NCBI GenBank assembly: GCA_946480465.1
Contig: CAMLJY010000007.1
Location: forward strand, 87,010 to 151,009
Direction: 5' to 3'
DNA from: an uncultured Burkholderiales bacterium
GTDB lineage: Bacteria > Pseudomonadota > Gammaproteobacteria > Burkholderiales > Burkholderiaceae
DNA: 64,000 bases
Below the pieces are notes generated by a model, which worked only from the letters and a program-made list of their open reading frames with translations, had not been told where the DNA came from and ran no database searches. The first letter of the stretch is position 1, and each line of letters starts with the position of its first letter. A program made the position numbers and the translations under genes. Positions 29,226-37,614 of this stretch are shown here, in pieces.

Positions 29226-29573
29226 TCAGGGTTTCGGAAGTCGCTGCGGCGCGTCGCGCAGGCGGAGGGGGAACATCACCCGCAACAGCCCCGGCCGGCG
29301 GGCCAGCAGCAGCGCCACCGCGATTGCGCTGCCCGCCAGCAGCATCACCCACACCAGCACGGCCATCGAGGGGCGGTCGGCCTGCAGGCAGGTGATGAGG
29401 GCCAGCGCCAGCGCCGCGGCGCCCAGTGTGCGCAGCACGCGCCGCAGCCGCGCGGCTGCGGTGGCGGGACGGTGCATCACCTGGCCCCAATGCACGTCCA
29501 TTGCCAGGGCCAGCCACGCCATGCCGGCCAGGCTCAGCGCCGCGGCGGCAGCGAGCCAAAGCGCTTCAGACAT
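29226..29573 (-). CDS. DUF3325-like membrane protein
   Basis: A 115-residue protein with three hydrophobic helices: LWLAAAAALSLAGMAWLALAM, TLGAAALALALITCLQ and MAVLVWVMLLAGSAIAVALL. The conserved HWGQVM stretch sits after the first helix. Size and pattern match the DUF3325 family, which sits with PepSY-domain and DUF3649 proteins in iron-regulated operons. It overlaps the PepSY gene's end by 8 bases and is the last gene of that operon. Confidence 0.72.
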   Translation of the reverse strand: MSEALWLAAAAALSLAGMAWLALAMDVHWGQVMHRPATAAARLRRVLRTLGAAALALALITCLQADRPSMAVLVWVMLLAGSAIAVALLLARRPGLLRVMFPLRLRDAPQRLPKP

Positions 29574-31275
29574 GGGCCGCTGCTCCTGTCCCCGCCACCG
29601 TCGCCGCTGGCAGGCGTGCCGGCGAACCCTGCTCGCGCAGCGCCAGCCTGCGCGCCGCCCAGGTGGCGATGCCTGCGGTGGCGAGCAGGCTCAGGTCCAC
29701 GCCGGCCACCGGCCAGTAGGTGTGCGTGAACACAGTCCTGACCAGGTGGTCGCCGGTGGTGGCCCAGTTCAGGCCCGCCGCGGCGACCGCCAGCGCGGCC
29801 AGCGCCCAGCACTGCTCGCGCCAGGCCGGGCTCAGCCGGGCCTGGGCCACCGGGCCGTTGCGCAGGAAGGCATGCAGCAGCGCCAGCACCCAGATGCCCC
29901 AGAACGCCAGCTTCTCCCAGTCGCCCTTGCCGCTCATTTCAGACGGCAGCACCCGGTTGACGACCAGCATGCCGACGGCGGCGATCACCATGCCGGTGAC
30001 AGTGGCCACCGCCAGTGCGTCCACCACGCGGCTGCCTGCGCTGCCGGCCCGGGCGTGCGCCGCCTTGCGCTTCTCGACGAAGAACACGAAGCCGGTGGCG
30101 ATGCACACGCAGCCCAGCAGCCCGCCCAGCACGTACAGCCAGCGCAGCAGCCAGTGCTCGAAATGCTGCAGGTGCAGGCCGGTCAGGAATTCATTGACCT
30201 CGGACACCACCGTGCGCGGCGGGTCCTCGCGCAGCACCTCGCCGGTGCTGGCCTTGAAGTGGATGCCTTCGCCCACCAGCGCGACCCGGTCACTGCCGGC
30301 GCGGAAGATGCTGACGTAGCCGTTGGCGTCGCCCACGTGGTGGATCTGCAGGAAGCCGACCTCGCCGGCCATGTCGCGCGCTGCCCACCGGCGCTTGGCT
30401 TCCAGCACCATCGCATCGACAGAAGCCAGGGGCGCGGCCTGGCCCGAACGCTGGTGCGGCAGGCCGGTGGCCTGGGCCTCGTGCGCCTCGTGGCGGTCGT
30501 GAAGCGGTTTGAGCAGCGTGTGGCTGACCGGGAAGTAGAAGAAGCTGGCGAAGATCACCAGCCCGGTGAAGGCGAAGAGGAAGTGGAAGGGCAGCGCCAC
30601 CACGCCGGTTAGGTTGTGCAGGTCCAGCGCGCTGCGCTGGGTGTGCTTGCGCGGCCGGAAGGTGAAGAACTCGCGAAAGATCCTGCGGTGCATCACCACG
30701 CCGGTGACCAGCGCCACCAGCATGGTGAAGGCGGCCAGGCCGACGATCCAGTAGCCGATGTCCTTCCAGGTCCAGTTCAGGCTGTAGTGCAGCGGGTAGA
30801 ACCAGCGGCTGCCGATCTTCAGCGCGTCGTCGCGCACGCGGGCGCCGGTGCGCGGGTCGATGGTGGTGTCGCCGTGGATGTGGTTGTGGTCTTCCGGGTC
30901 CTTCGGCAGCGGCACGCGAAAGCCTGCGCCCATGGTCAGCACCGGGTCGCGGTGGGTGGTGTAGGCCCAGTACTCGTCGGGCGGCAGTTCCAGCCGCGGC
31001 GTCATCGGGCCCTTGGCGGCGTCGTGCAGCAGCGGCATGTTGTCGGCGTAGTCCTTCGCGTCGGGCTCCAGCTGCTGCAGCACGGGCAGCAGCAGCTTGT
31101 CGAAGGACGGCATGGGCTGCGGCTCGAAGCGCGTCTCGGGGATGGCCCAGCGGTCGATCTCGCGGTCGAACACCGCGAGCGAGCCGAAGAAGAAGCACAC
31201 CATCAGCACGAAGCCCAGCAGCAGGCCCATCCAGGTGTGCAGCCAGGCCATGGCGTGGCGGAAGGTGGTGAACAT
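29566..31275 (-). CDS. PepSY-associated membrane protein (PiuB-like)
   Basis: A 569-residue inner-membrane protein. It opens with HAMAWLHTWMGLLLGFVLMV, the usual first PepSY-TM helix; a large periplasmic PepSY-containing loop follows, then KDIGYWIVGLAAFTMLVALV, LPFHFLFAFTGLVIFASFFY and further helices. Histidines near helix ends (LHTW, MHRR, LHNLTG) are typical of this family. Such proteins are iron-regulated and thought to reduce ferric siderophores or pass electrons at the inner membrane. It sits between DUF3649 and DUF3325 genes, the standard operon. Confidence 0.88.
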   Translation of the reverse strand: MFTTFRHAMAWLHTWMGLLLGFVLMVCFFFGSLAVFDREIDRWAIPETRFEPQPMPSFDKLLLPVLQQLEPDAKDYADNMPLLHDAAKGPMTPRLELPPDEYWAYTTHRDPVLTMGAGFRVPLPKDPEDHNHIHGDTTIDPRTGARVRDDALKIGSRWFYPLHYSLNWTWKDIGYWIVGLAAFTMLVALVTGVVMHRRIFREFFTFRPRKHTQRSALDLHNLTGVVALPFHFLFAFTGLVIFASFFYFPVSHTLLKPLHDRHEAHEAQATGLPHQRSGQAAPLASVDAMVLEAKRRWAARDMAGEVGFLQIHHVGDANGYVSIFRAGSDRVALVGEGIHFKASTGEVLREDPPRTVVSEVNEFLTGLHLQHFEHWLLRWLYVLGGLLGCVCIATGFVFFVEKRKAAHARAGSAGSRVVDALAVATVTGMVIAAVGMLVVNRVLPSEMSGKGDWEKLAFWGIWVLALLHAFLRNGPVAQARLSPAWREQCWALAALAVAAAGLNWATTGDHLVRTVFTHTYWPVAGVDLSLLATAGIATWAARRLALREQGSPARLPAATVAGTGAAAHV

Positions 31276-31360
31276 GGGAAGAGCCTCCGTCGGGGTGACG
31301 CCCGGCGCGGGTCGTCGTTCTGGGCGGGTCGGGCGGGTCGGGGAAAGGCGTGGATCGCAC

Positions 31361-31666
31361 TCAGGCCAGCAGCGTGCGCTGCAGAGCCCACGCGGCCGTG
31401 GCCATTCCCGCGCCGCCCGTGGCCAGCAGCAGCAGCGCCCGGCCGGGCCGCGCGGAGGCGAAGGCCCACAGGAACAGTGGCAGGAACACCACGAAGGCCA
31501 GCAGCATCAGGGCCCTCTCGGACTCGTGGTAGTCCGCGCCCAGGGCGGTGGTACCTGCCACGCCCAGCGCGACGAAGCCCCAGGTGAAGCCGAAGCTGGC
31601 GATCAGGGACAGCACGGCCTGGCGCGACCGGGTGGCGTTGCTCGGAGGAAGCGGGCGGTGGTCCAT
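31361..31666 (-). CDS. DUF3649-like membrane protein
   Basis: A 101-residue membrane protein from ATG 31666, preceded on its strand by AACCCGAC. Helices: AVLSLIASFGFTWGFVALGV, ALMLLAFVVFLPLFLWAFA and ALLLLATGGAGMATAAWALQ. Size and order match DUF3649, the first gene of the DUF3649-PepSY-DUF3325 iron-related operon. The Fur-like site at 31757-31775 lies about 90 bases upstream, in the right place to control the operon. Confidence 0.75.
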   Translation of the reverse strand: MDHRPLPPSNATRSRQAVLSLIASFGFTWGFVALGVAGTTALGADYHESERALMLLAFVVFLPLFLWAFASARPGRALLLLATGGAGMATAAWALQRTLLA

Positions 31667-31756
31667 GTCGGGTTGGCGGCGGTCGGGGAAGCGGTTGGGC
31701 CGGGTTCGCGGACCCGCGCCTGGGCACGCAGGCCGGCCCATGCAAGGGAGACGGTA

Positions 31757-31775
31757 AATGCGAATGAATCGCATT
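31757..31775. promoter_or_regulatory. Fur-box-like palindrome
   Basis: AATGCGA-ATGAA-TCGCATT, a perfect 7-bp inverted repeat with a 5-base centre, nearly identical to the site at 28810-28830. It lies upstream of the minus-strand DUF3649-PepSY-DUF3325 operon. Two matching sites 3 kb apart in one iron-related locus support a shared Fur-type operator. Confidence 0.72.
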
Positions 31776-31950
31776 CTAGACCTGGGGCCCGCCCGCCACG
31801 CCATGCAGAAGCCCCCGGCGCGTAGCCGGTCAATAGCCGAGCGAGGCGGTCACGCCGGCGCTGCGGGGCGCTACCCACGCACAGCGAGCCCTTGCCGGTT
31901 TGTCGGAGATCCGGGTGGCTCTGCTACGCGGTGCAAGGGCCGCGGCCGGC

Positions 31951-32685
31951 TCACTCCGGCGCGTGTTCCAGCGCGAAGCTCAGCGTCGCGAAGTGGTGCG
32001 TCATGGCGGCCTTGCGAGCGTCCTCCGGCGCCGACTCGTGCGCGGCCTTCACCACGTTCAGGCCCTGGTTGCGCACCGGCAGCGTGGCGCGGCCCTCGGC
32101 GTCGGCGACGAAGGGCGCGGCGTCGGGGTCGGTCACGATGTCCTGCCAGACCTTGGCGCCGGCCAGCGGCTTGCCCTGGAACAGCACCTGCACCGTCAGC
32201 GGCTGGCCCTTCTGGCGCGGGAAGGCGGCGCCCACCGGCACCAGTTGCAGCGCCAGGCCGGGCACCGGTCGCAAGGCGCCAGACGGCAGGGCGGCCAGGT
32301 GGGTGGCGTACTTCAGGTAGCGGCCGCTGACGGTGGCGCCGGGCACCTCGTCCAGGCCCTTGCCGTGCCACTTGCCGTCGGGCGCCTTGGACCACAGGCC
32401 GTTGTTCATCGCCGCCGTGACGATGGCCGGCTTGCCGGCCAGGTTGACGAAGGCCAGCCGGCCCTCGGGTTCGAGCGTGACGGGCACGGGCTGCCCGTCG
32501 GCGCCCACGCCACCGACGGCGCTGATCTTGGGCAGCCGCTTGACCGCGTCCAGGTCCTCCGCGCCGTCGCCGTAGACCAGCGCCAGCCGGTCGGCGCGCT
32601 GTGCGAACCAGATGCCGTGGGCCCGCGCCGGCATGGCCTGCAGGGCGAGGGTGGCCGCGGCCACGATGAAGGGAACGATGCGCAT
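31951..32685 (-). CDS. DUF4198-domain periplasmic protein
   Basis: A 244-residue exported protein: signal peptide FIVAAATLALQAMPARAHG, then a mature start of HGIWFAQRADRLALVYGDGA. The DUF4198 pattern includes a C-terminal beta-rich domain with GKPLAGAKVWQDIVTDPDAA and DAEGRATLPV. This family is associated with TonB receptors and nickel/cobalt or other metal uptake; its exact role is unproven. It follows the truncated TonB receptor gene by about 25 bases on the same strand. Confidence 0.8.
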   Translation of the reverse strand: MRIVPFIVAAATLALQAMPARAHGIWFAQRADRLALVYGDGAEDLDAVKRLPKISAVGGVGADGQPVPVTLEPEGRLAFVNLAGKPAIVTAAMNNGLWSKAPDGKWHGKGLDEVPGATVSGRYLKYATHLAALPSGALRPVPGLALQLVPVGAAFPRQKGQPLTVQVLFQGKPLAGAKVWQDIVTDPDAAPFVADAEGRATLPVRNQGLNVVKAAHESAPEDARKAAMTHHFATLSFALEHAPE

Positions 32686-32710
32686 GCTGTTTTTCCTTGG
32701 GATGGGGGTG

Positions 32711-34639
32711 TCAGAACTTGTATTGCGCGCCCAGGGTCACCTGGCGCGGGTTGCCGGGTGTGACCCAGACGCGGTTGTAGGCACTGGCGTACCAGGTGCG
32801 GTCGAACAGGTTGTCGACGTCGAGCGACAGGCGCAGCAATCCGTTGACGCGCCAATAACTGGTTATCTTGGCAAGCGTGTAGCCCGGCAGCCGCGGCGGG
32901 GCGGCGTAGGGGTCTTCGCCGGACCGCGCGCCCACGTGCGTGACGCCGCCGCCGATGCCGACCAGCCCGCCGCCGGCCAGCGCGCGTTCATGCACGACGA
33001 AGGCGCTGCCGCTGTGGCGGGCGAACTGGGTGAAGTGCCGGTCGGCGTCCAGGAAGGCGTAGGCCAGGGCCACGCGCCAGCCCGGGGCCACCTGGCCGGT
33101 CACTTCGGCTTCCAAGCCGCGGTTGCGCACGCGGTCCAGCTCGGCGTAGCTGTCGGTGGCCGCGATGTACTGCGGCACGTGGCGCTTGGTGATGTCGAAC
33201 CAGGCCAGGGTGGCGCCCAGGCGGCCGCCGGCCGATTCCCACTTCAGGCCCAGCTCGCGGGCGGTGCCCACCTGCGGCTCGAAGGGGCGGCCCTGCGCGT
33301 CCTGCTCGGTCTGCGGGCGGAAGGAGCGGCCGATGCTGGCGTACAGCGACAGGCCCGGGCGCGGCAGCCAGCTCAGGCCCAGGCGCGGCGAGGTGGCGCT
33401 GGGTTCCTGGCGCGTCACCGCGCCGTCGATGCGGCCGGCGTAGCGGCTCCTGGCGCGGTCGTGGCGCAGGCCGGCCAGCAGGCGCCAGTCGCCCCAGGCC
33501 ACCTGGTCCTGCACGTAGACGGCCTGCTGGCTGTCTTCCAGGCGCCCGTTCCAGATGGCCTGCACCGGGACCATGGCCGGCACCGTGATGCGGCCGTACA
33601 CCGGGTCGGAGACACCGATGCCCACCGCGTCGCGCAGCCCCGCGGCATGGTCCAGCAGCGTGCGGTCCTGGCTGAAGCGCGCGGCCTCGGCGCCGACGAT
33701 GAGGTCGTGCTTCAGCGCGCCGGTCGCGAAGCGGCCGTAGGCCTCCAGGAGCAGCGAGGTTTCCTGCGAGGCGAAGTCGCGGTCGCGCACGCGGCGGCAT
33801 AGCCAGCCGCGCAGGTCCATGGACGTGGCGCAGCCGAGGAAGCCGGGGCCGTACATGTGCGTCTCGGTGGCGCGGCCGCTCAGGCTGGCGTGCTTGTGCT
33901 GCAGGCCGGCGCGCAGTTCCCAGTCCGACGAGCCGCCGGCGGAGCCCAGCGCGTGGGTCAGGAACAGCTGGTGGGTCTGGTTGTCGATGCTGATGTCGCC
34001 GTCGCCGGGTTCGCCGTAGAAGCGTGTGGGCGGTACCGCGTCGAGCCGGCCGTCCACCACCGGCACGCCGCGGTCCAGCGGCGCCTGCTGGCGCAGCCAT
34101 TCGCCGTCGTAGCGCAGGCGCGTGTCCGGGCCGAGGCGCCAGGTCAATGCCGGGGCCACCAGGGTGCGGTGGATGTGCACGTGGTCGCGGAAGCTGTCCT
34201 TGTCCTCGGCCGAGACATTCAGGCGATAGGCCAGCGTGGCCGGTTCGCTGGCGTTTCCGTTGAGCGGGCCGGTGCTGTCGATCGCCAGGCGGCGGTGGTC
34301 GTGGCTGCCGTGGTACAGCTCCAGCGAATGGCCGGCGGTGAAGCGCGGCTCCTTGGTCACCAGGTTGACGGTGCCGCCGGGTTCGCTGCTGCCGTACAGC
34401 GCGCCCATCGTGCCCTTGAGGAATTCCACGCGCTCGAGGTTGGCGGTGTCGCGCGGGGCGTTGAAGCCGCGGTTGCGGGGCATGCCGTTGCGCAGCAGGC
34501 TCATCGTGCGGTCCTCGTGGCCGGCGAAGCCGCGCATGGCGATGTTGTCCCAGGTGCCGCCGAAGTTGTTGTGGCGCGAGACGCCGGCCACGTGGTCCAG
34601 CAGGTCGTCCACGCGCAGCGCGCCCAGGTCGTCGACCAT
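32711..34639 (-). pseudogene. TonB-dependent receptor lacking its N-terminus
   Basis: The remaining 642 codons cover the late plug (ALRVDDLLDHVAGVSRHNNF, IAMRGFAGHEDR, RVEFLKGTMGALYGSSEPGG) and a full barrel to GNPRQVTLGAQYKF. The signal peptide, TonB box and first roughly 70-100 residues of the plug are absent. Read upstream from ATG 34639, the frame stays open only eight codons and then hits a stop. The breakpoint, near 34640-34665, is next to an oppositely oriented gene. Without a signal peptide the protein cannot reach the outer membrane, so it is called a truncated remnant. Confidence 0.75.
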
Positions 34640-34685
34640 CGGGGTGCCGCCTGCAAGTGCACTTCACACGAGACAGGAGAAGACG

Positions 34686-35063
34686 ATGAAGCGATGGATG
34701 GTGATGGCGGCCTGCGCCGTGGCGGTGGGGTCCGTGGGCACGGCGGCGCTGGCCCATGGCGGCGGCAAGGCCAAGCACGGCGGCGTGGTGCAGGTGGCCA
34801 GCGACGTGGCCTTCGAGCTGGCGCAGACCCCCGAGGGCGCGGCGCTGTTCCTGGAAGACCATGGCCAGCCGATGCCGACGCAGGGCGCGACCGGCAAGCT
34901 GACCGTGCTCAAGGGCAGCGAGAAGTCCGAGGCCGAACTGGTAGCGGCGGGCGACAACAAGCTCGTTGCCAAGGGCATGAAGCTCGACAGCGGCGCCAAG
35001 GCCGTGGCGGCGGTGACGCTGCCGAGCAAGAAGGTCGTGACGGTGCGCTTTACCGTGAAGTGA
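34686..35063 (+). CDS. Small exported protein, metal-locus type
   Basis: A 125-residue protein from ATG 34686 with a good upstream ACAGGAGAAGACG. A signal peptide (MVMAACAVAVGSVGTAALAHG) is followed by a mature start of GGGKAKHGGVVQVASDVAFE, with a His/Lys-rich N-terminus able to bind metal. The remaining beta-rich part ends TVRFTVK. I do not know a formal family name; similar proteins sit next to copper or iron uptake genes. It is transcribed toward repeat copy B. Confidence 0.7.
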   Translation: MKRWMVMAACAVAVGSVGTAALAHGGGKAKHGGVVQVASDVAFELAQTPEGAALFLEDHGQPMPTQGATGKLTVLKGSEKSEAELVAAGDNKLVAKGMKLDSGAKAVAAVTLPSKKVVTVRFTVK

Positions 35064-35078
35064 GCGTGGCGGCGCGGC

Positions 35079-35462
35079 TGGTGGCACGCGCGTTCTGGAA
35101 CCGCGCTTCTCGCGCGGTGCGTGGCACATCTCGCCACGTTCAGGCCCGACGCTTCGGAACAGACTCGGCCGGAGTCGACCACCTGACCGGGGTTAATTCA
35201 GAATCCCTAGGGACGCCAGTGTTACTCGACGAGGGAAGCGTGGTTGTCCTCGGTCGCCACCTAGCGCTGTTCGGGCCTCCGAGGCGATGCCGGCAGGCGC
35301 AAAGCGCTGTTCGCAAACTGTCGAGGGACTCTGTCAAGTCAGTGGCGCGCTGCAGACCATCGAACGCGGGGCCCCGTCGTTCCTAACGTCCATCACCGCT
35401 GGCTGTTGTAGAGGCGTGCTCATCGGTTCGCATGACTTCCTGCTGGTAACGCGGCGCCCACC
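35079..35462 (+). repeat. Long direct repeat, copy B
   Basis: The block 35079-35219 matches 18131-18274 with only a handful of differences (CACG versus CCCG, GTGCGTGG versus GTGCCGTGG, CTAGGG versus CTAGGGG). The block 35320-35462 is a weaker match to 18519-18660, sharing CGAGGGACTCTGTCAAG, CGTTCCTAACGTCCAT and GACTTCCTGCTG. Same orientation as copy A, about 16.9 kb away. It starts 16 bases after the stop of the small exported protein. Confidence 0.75.
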
Positions 35463-36161
35463 GTCGCGTTCCCATGGACGCTGCAAATACAACCTAGAAG
35501 AACGGGGCAGTTTGCGCGGCGGCGGAGCTACCGCGCTAAGAAGAGTTATCGCTGTCGCGGGAGGCGAGGCACCGGGTTGGGCAATCAACCGCGCCTTCAT
35601 CGTGAGAGACCCGTGTTGCACTCAGCGGCCAAGCGATTCGGGCGACGTGCCATATCTCTGCGTCAATGAGTTCGCGACATCCCGCCCCGCCGGGCCAGCG
35701 TTCGTTGTACGCCTTCCACCCAAGTCCGATTCGGTTGCCCTTCGGGGATTTCGATCTCGAAGAGGCGAATGCCTGCTTGCTGCGCAGCCTGAAGGCCATT
35801 CCGCTGACATCCAAGCCGTTCATCCGCTGTGCACGCCCGTGCGCCATCGGGGCATGCTGCTGAAGAAGGACGCGCAAGCCCGGCGCAGTCTGAGGTCACC
35901 AGTTCGAGAAGCAGAAGCCCACATCCCAACATCCATCCTGACGGGCGAGGCCGGCGCGGCGTCCCTGTGCCTAGAGGGCCGATCCTGGCCGACCGCCTAT
36001 CGCTCAAACGGTGCGTCCTGAACGGGAAGGGTGAGAGCCGCCGTCGCCGTTGCGCGGCAACGGGACGGCTCGCACTCGCGTACGCGCGCGTATCTTTGCC
36101 TGTCCGGTCACGCATCCAGCGACCATTGAAACCTCGCCTTGGTCGGACCGCCTCTGGCTGA
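35463..36161. other. Gene-poor region between repeat B and hscB
   Basis: About 700 bases with no supportable gene. Frames on both strands overlap and lack family features. One minus-strand stretch around 35670-35810 (LQAAQQAGIRLFEIEIPEG) reads slightly more protein-like and may be the remnant of an unknown gene. Base composition is less GC-biased than the neighbouring nif genes, which fits acquired or decaying DNA. Confidence 0.5.
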
Positions 36162-36695
36162 CTACATCCCCCGCGCAGCAGTGGTCAGTGCATTGGCTCG
36201 GTCTTCGATGTCCTGAGCAAAGCGCGTCATGAACATGAGCGCGCGCACCTGTGCCCTGGCGGCCGGCCAGTCCTGACGTTCATCGATCAGCGCAGCAAGC
36301 CGGCTGAGCAGCGCGAGTCGCTCCGCGGCGAGCTGATCGCCCAGCGACTCGATGTCGGTCGGCGTGTTGGCGGTCTCCAGCGCCTCGCGCCAGCGCAGTT
36401 GCTGCGCCAGGAATTGCACGGGCATGGCCGTGTCGGACTCGGCCCCGATGGGCTGGCCGTGCAGCTCGCAGAGGCAGGCCGCGCGCCGCAGAGGGTCCTT
36501 CAGGCGCTGATGCGCCTCGTTGACGCGCAGCGCCCACTGCACCGCCACGCGTTGCGCGGCCGCTCCTTCGGCGGCGAAGCGGTCAGGGTGCACTTCGGCC
36601 AGCAGCGCCTTCCAGCGTGCATCGATCGTGGCGCGGTCCTGCACGAAGCGCGGCGCGAGGCCGAAGAGCCGGAAGTCGTCGTGGTCGATGCGCAT
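36162..36695 (-). CDS. hscB: Fe-S protein assembly co-chaperone HscB
   Basis: A 177-residue J-domain protein from ATG 36695. Residues 1-75 form the J-domain with HPDRF (HPD motif), and the C-terminal three-helix domain that binds IscU includes FLAQQLRWREALETANTP. HscB delivers the IscU scaffold to HscA. It usually lies in the isc operon; here it is downstream of nifK on the same strand, so it may be a nif-dedicated copy. Spacing to the upstream gene is about 11 bases. Confidence 0.88.
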   Translation of the reverse strand: MRIDHDDFRLFGLAPRFVQDRATIDARWKALLAEVHPDRFAAEGAAAQRVAVQWALRVNEAHQRLKDPLRRAACLCELHGQPIGAESDTAMPVQFLAQQLRWREALETANTPTDIESLGDQLAAERLALLSRLAALIDERQDWPAARAQVRALMFMTRFAQDIEDRANALTTAARGM

Positions 36696-36706
36696 GGGCT
36701 CCGCCC

Positions 36707-37192
36707 TCACTGGTCGTTGGCCAGCGCCTCGACGGCGATCAGCTGCTCGCGCAGCGTCCTGCGCGCGCGCCAGCCGCCGGGCCGGTCATAAACCGCATCC
36801 GGTGCGTCCACGGCGGCCAGCGCGTGCTGCTCGCCGTCATGGAAGCGCCAGTCCCCGCCGCGCGCGCGCAGCGCGGCGAGGCAGGCATCGATCAAGGTCA
36901 CCGGCTCGGGCGCATACAGGCCAGGCTCGCGCACATGGTCGGCGCGGAACAGGGCCGTGTCCCAGCCGACCTCGCTGCCCAGCGCGCAGATGCCGGGGAA
37001 GCGTTCGGCCACGCCCGGGTTGTCCGGGCGCTCGTCGAACAGCGCCAGCAGTTCGCACGCAGTCGCGCAGTCCCAGATCTCGTGCGCGGCCTTCGCATCG
37101 CCGGCGGCGACCTTGCGCAACAGGTCGTGCGCGTCGAAGGCGAACCACGCGCGCGGCTCGCCTTGGGGCGGCATGTCGACGACGTAGATCAT
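36707..37192 (-). CDS. Unnamed nif-linked protein
   Basis: A 161-residue cytoplasmic protein starting MIYVVDMPPQGEPRAWFAFD. It has no signal peptide, membrane helix or known catalytic motif. Cysteines are few (CATACELL, GICALG), so it is unlikely to bind a cluster alone. Its ATG overlaps the stop of the preceding gene and it is read in the nifHDK direction, so a nitrogenase-linked role is likely by context only. I do not recognise the family. Confidence 0.7.
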   Translation of the reverse strand: MIYVVDMPPQGEPRAWFAFDAHDLLRKVAAGDAKAAHEIWDCATACELLALFDERPDNPGVAERFPGICALGSEVGWDTALFRADHVREPGLYAPEPVTLIDACLAALRARGGDWRFHDGEQHALAAVDAPDAVYDRPGGWRARRTLREQLIAVEALANDQ

Positions 37193-37515
37193 TCGGCCCC
37201 GTCGGCGAACACCTTCTGCCAGACAGCGCGGCGCAGGCGTTCGTTGATGGCGTGCGTGCTGCCATCGAAGGTGTCTTGCGCGCGCCGCAGCGCGGCCTGG
37301 GCCACCGAGGCCTGCGGCATCGTCAGCGGCACCCGTCCGGCCACGTGCGTGGCACCGGGCACGGCGCGCAGGATGGCCTGTCGGTTGGGGTGCTCGTCGA
37401 TGACGACGAGGTGGTCGGCCTCCGGCCGGCCGTCGATGCAGACGTGGCGGCCGATGACCTCGACCACGCGCTCGTCCGACAGGTGCTTCACGTAGACCGG
37501 TTCGGTGTCAGTCAT
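37189..37515 (-). CDS. Unnamed nif-linked protein
   Basis: A 108-residue protein starting MTDTEPVYVKHLSDERVVEV. The N-terminal half, through DGRPEADHLVVIDEHPNRQA, looks like a compact beta-rich domain; the C-terminal half is helical. No metal-binding or catalytic motif is visible. It is the first gene after nifK and overlaps the next gene by four bases, which suggests co-translation. Function unknown. Confidence 0.7.
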   Translation of the reverse strand: MTDTEPVYVKHLSDERVVEVIGRHVCIDGRPEADHLVVIDEHPNRQAILRAVPGATHVAGRVPLTMPQASVAQAALRRAQDTFDGSTHAINERLRRAVWQKVFADGAE

Positions 37516-37549
37516 GGCCTGGCCCTGCTGCGCGTGACGAAGAACAAGA

Positions 37550-37578
37550 CGGCCCCATGGTGCGCTGCCACGGGGCCG
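37550..37578 (-). terminator. Stem-loop after nifK
   Basis: A CGGCCCCaTGG / CCAcGGGGCCG stem with a TGCGCTG loop, about 35 bases after the nifK stop. On the minus strand it is followed by TCTTGTTCTTCG, a partly T-rich run. It could be a partial terminator or an mRNA 3' stabiliser that lowers expression of the downstream genes relative to nifHDK. Confidence 0.55.
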
Positions 37579-37614
37579 AATCCGACCCCGGGCTGCGCCC
37601 GCTCCGAGAGGCGA

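Noticed and set aside
28828..29560. Minus-strand frames between the hemin gene and the DUF3325 gene
   Set aside because: Pro/Ala/Arg-rich, overlapping in several frames and not resembling FecI, FecR or TonB proteins that might be expected here.
35287..36115. Plus- and minus-strand frames of 110-240 codons between repeat B and hscB
   Set aside because: They overlap each other, lack ribosome binding sites and show no domain; the region includes repeat sequence.
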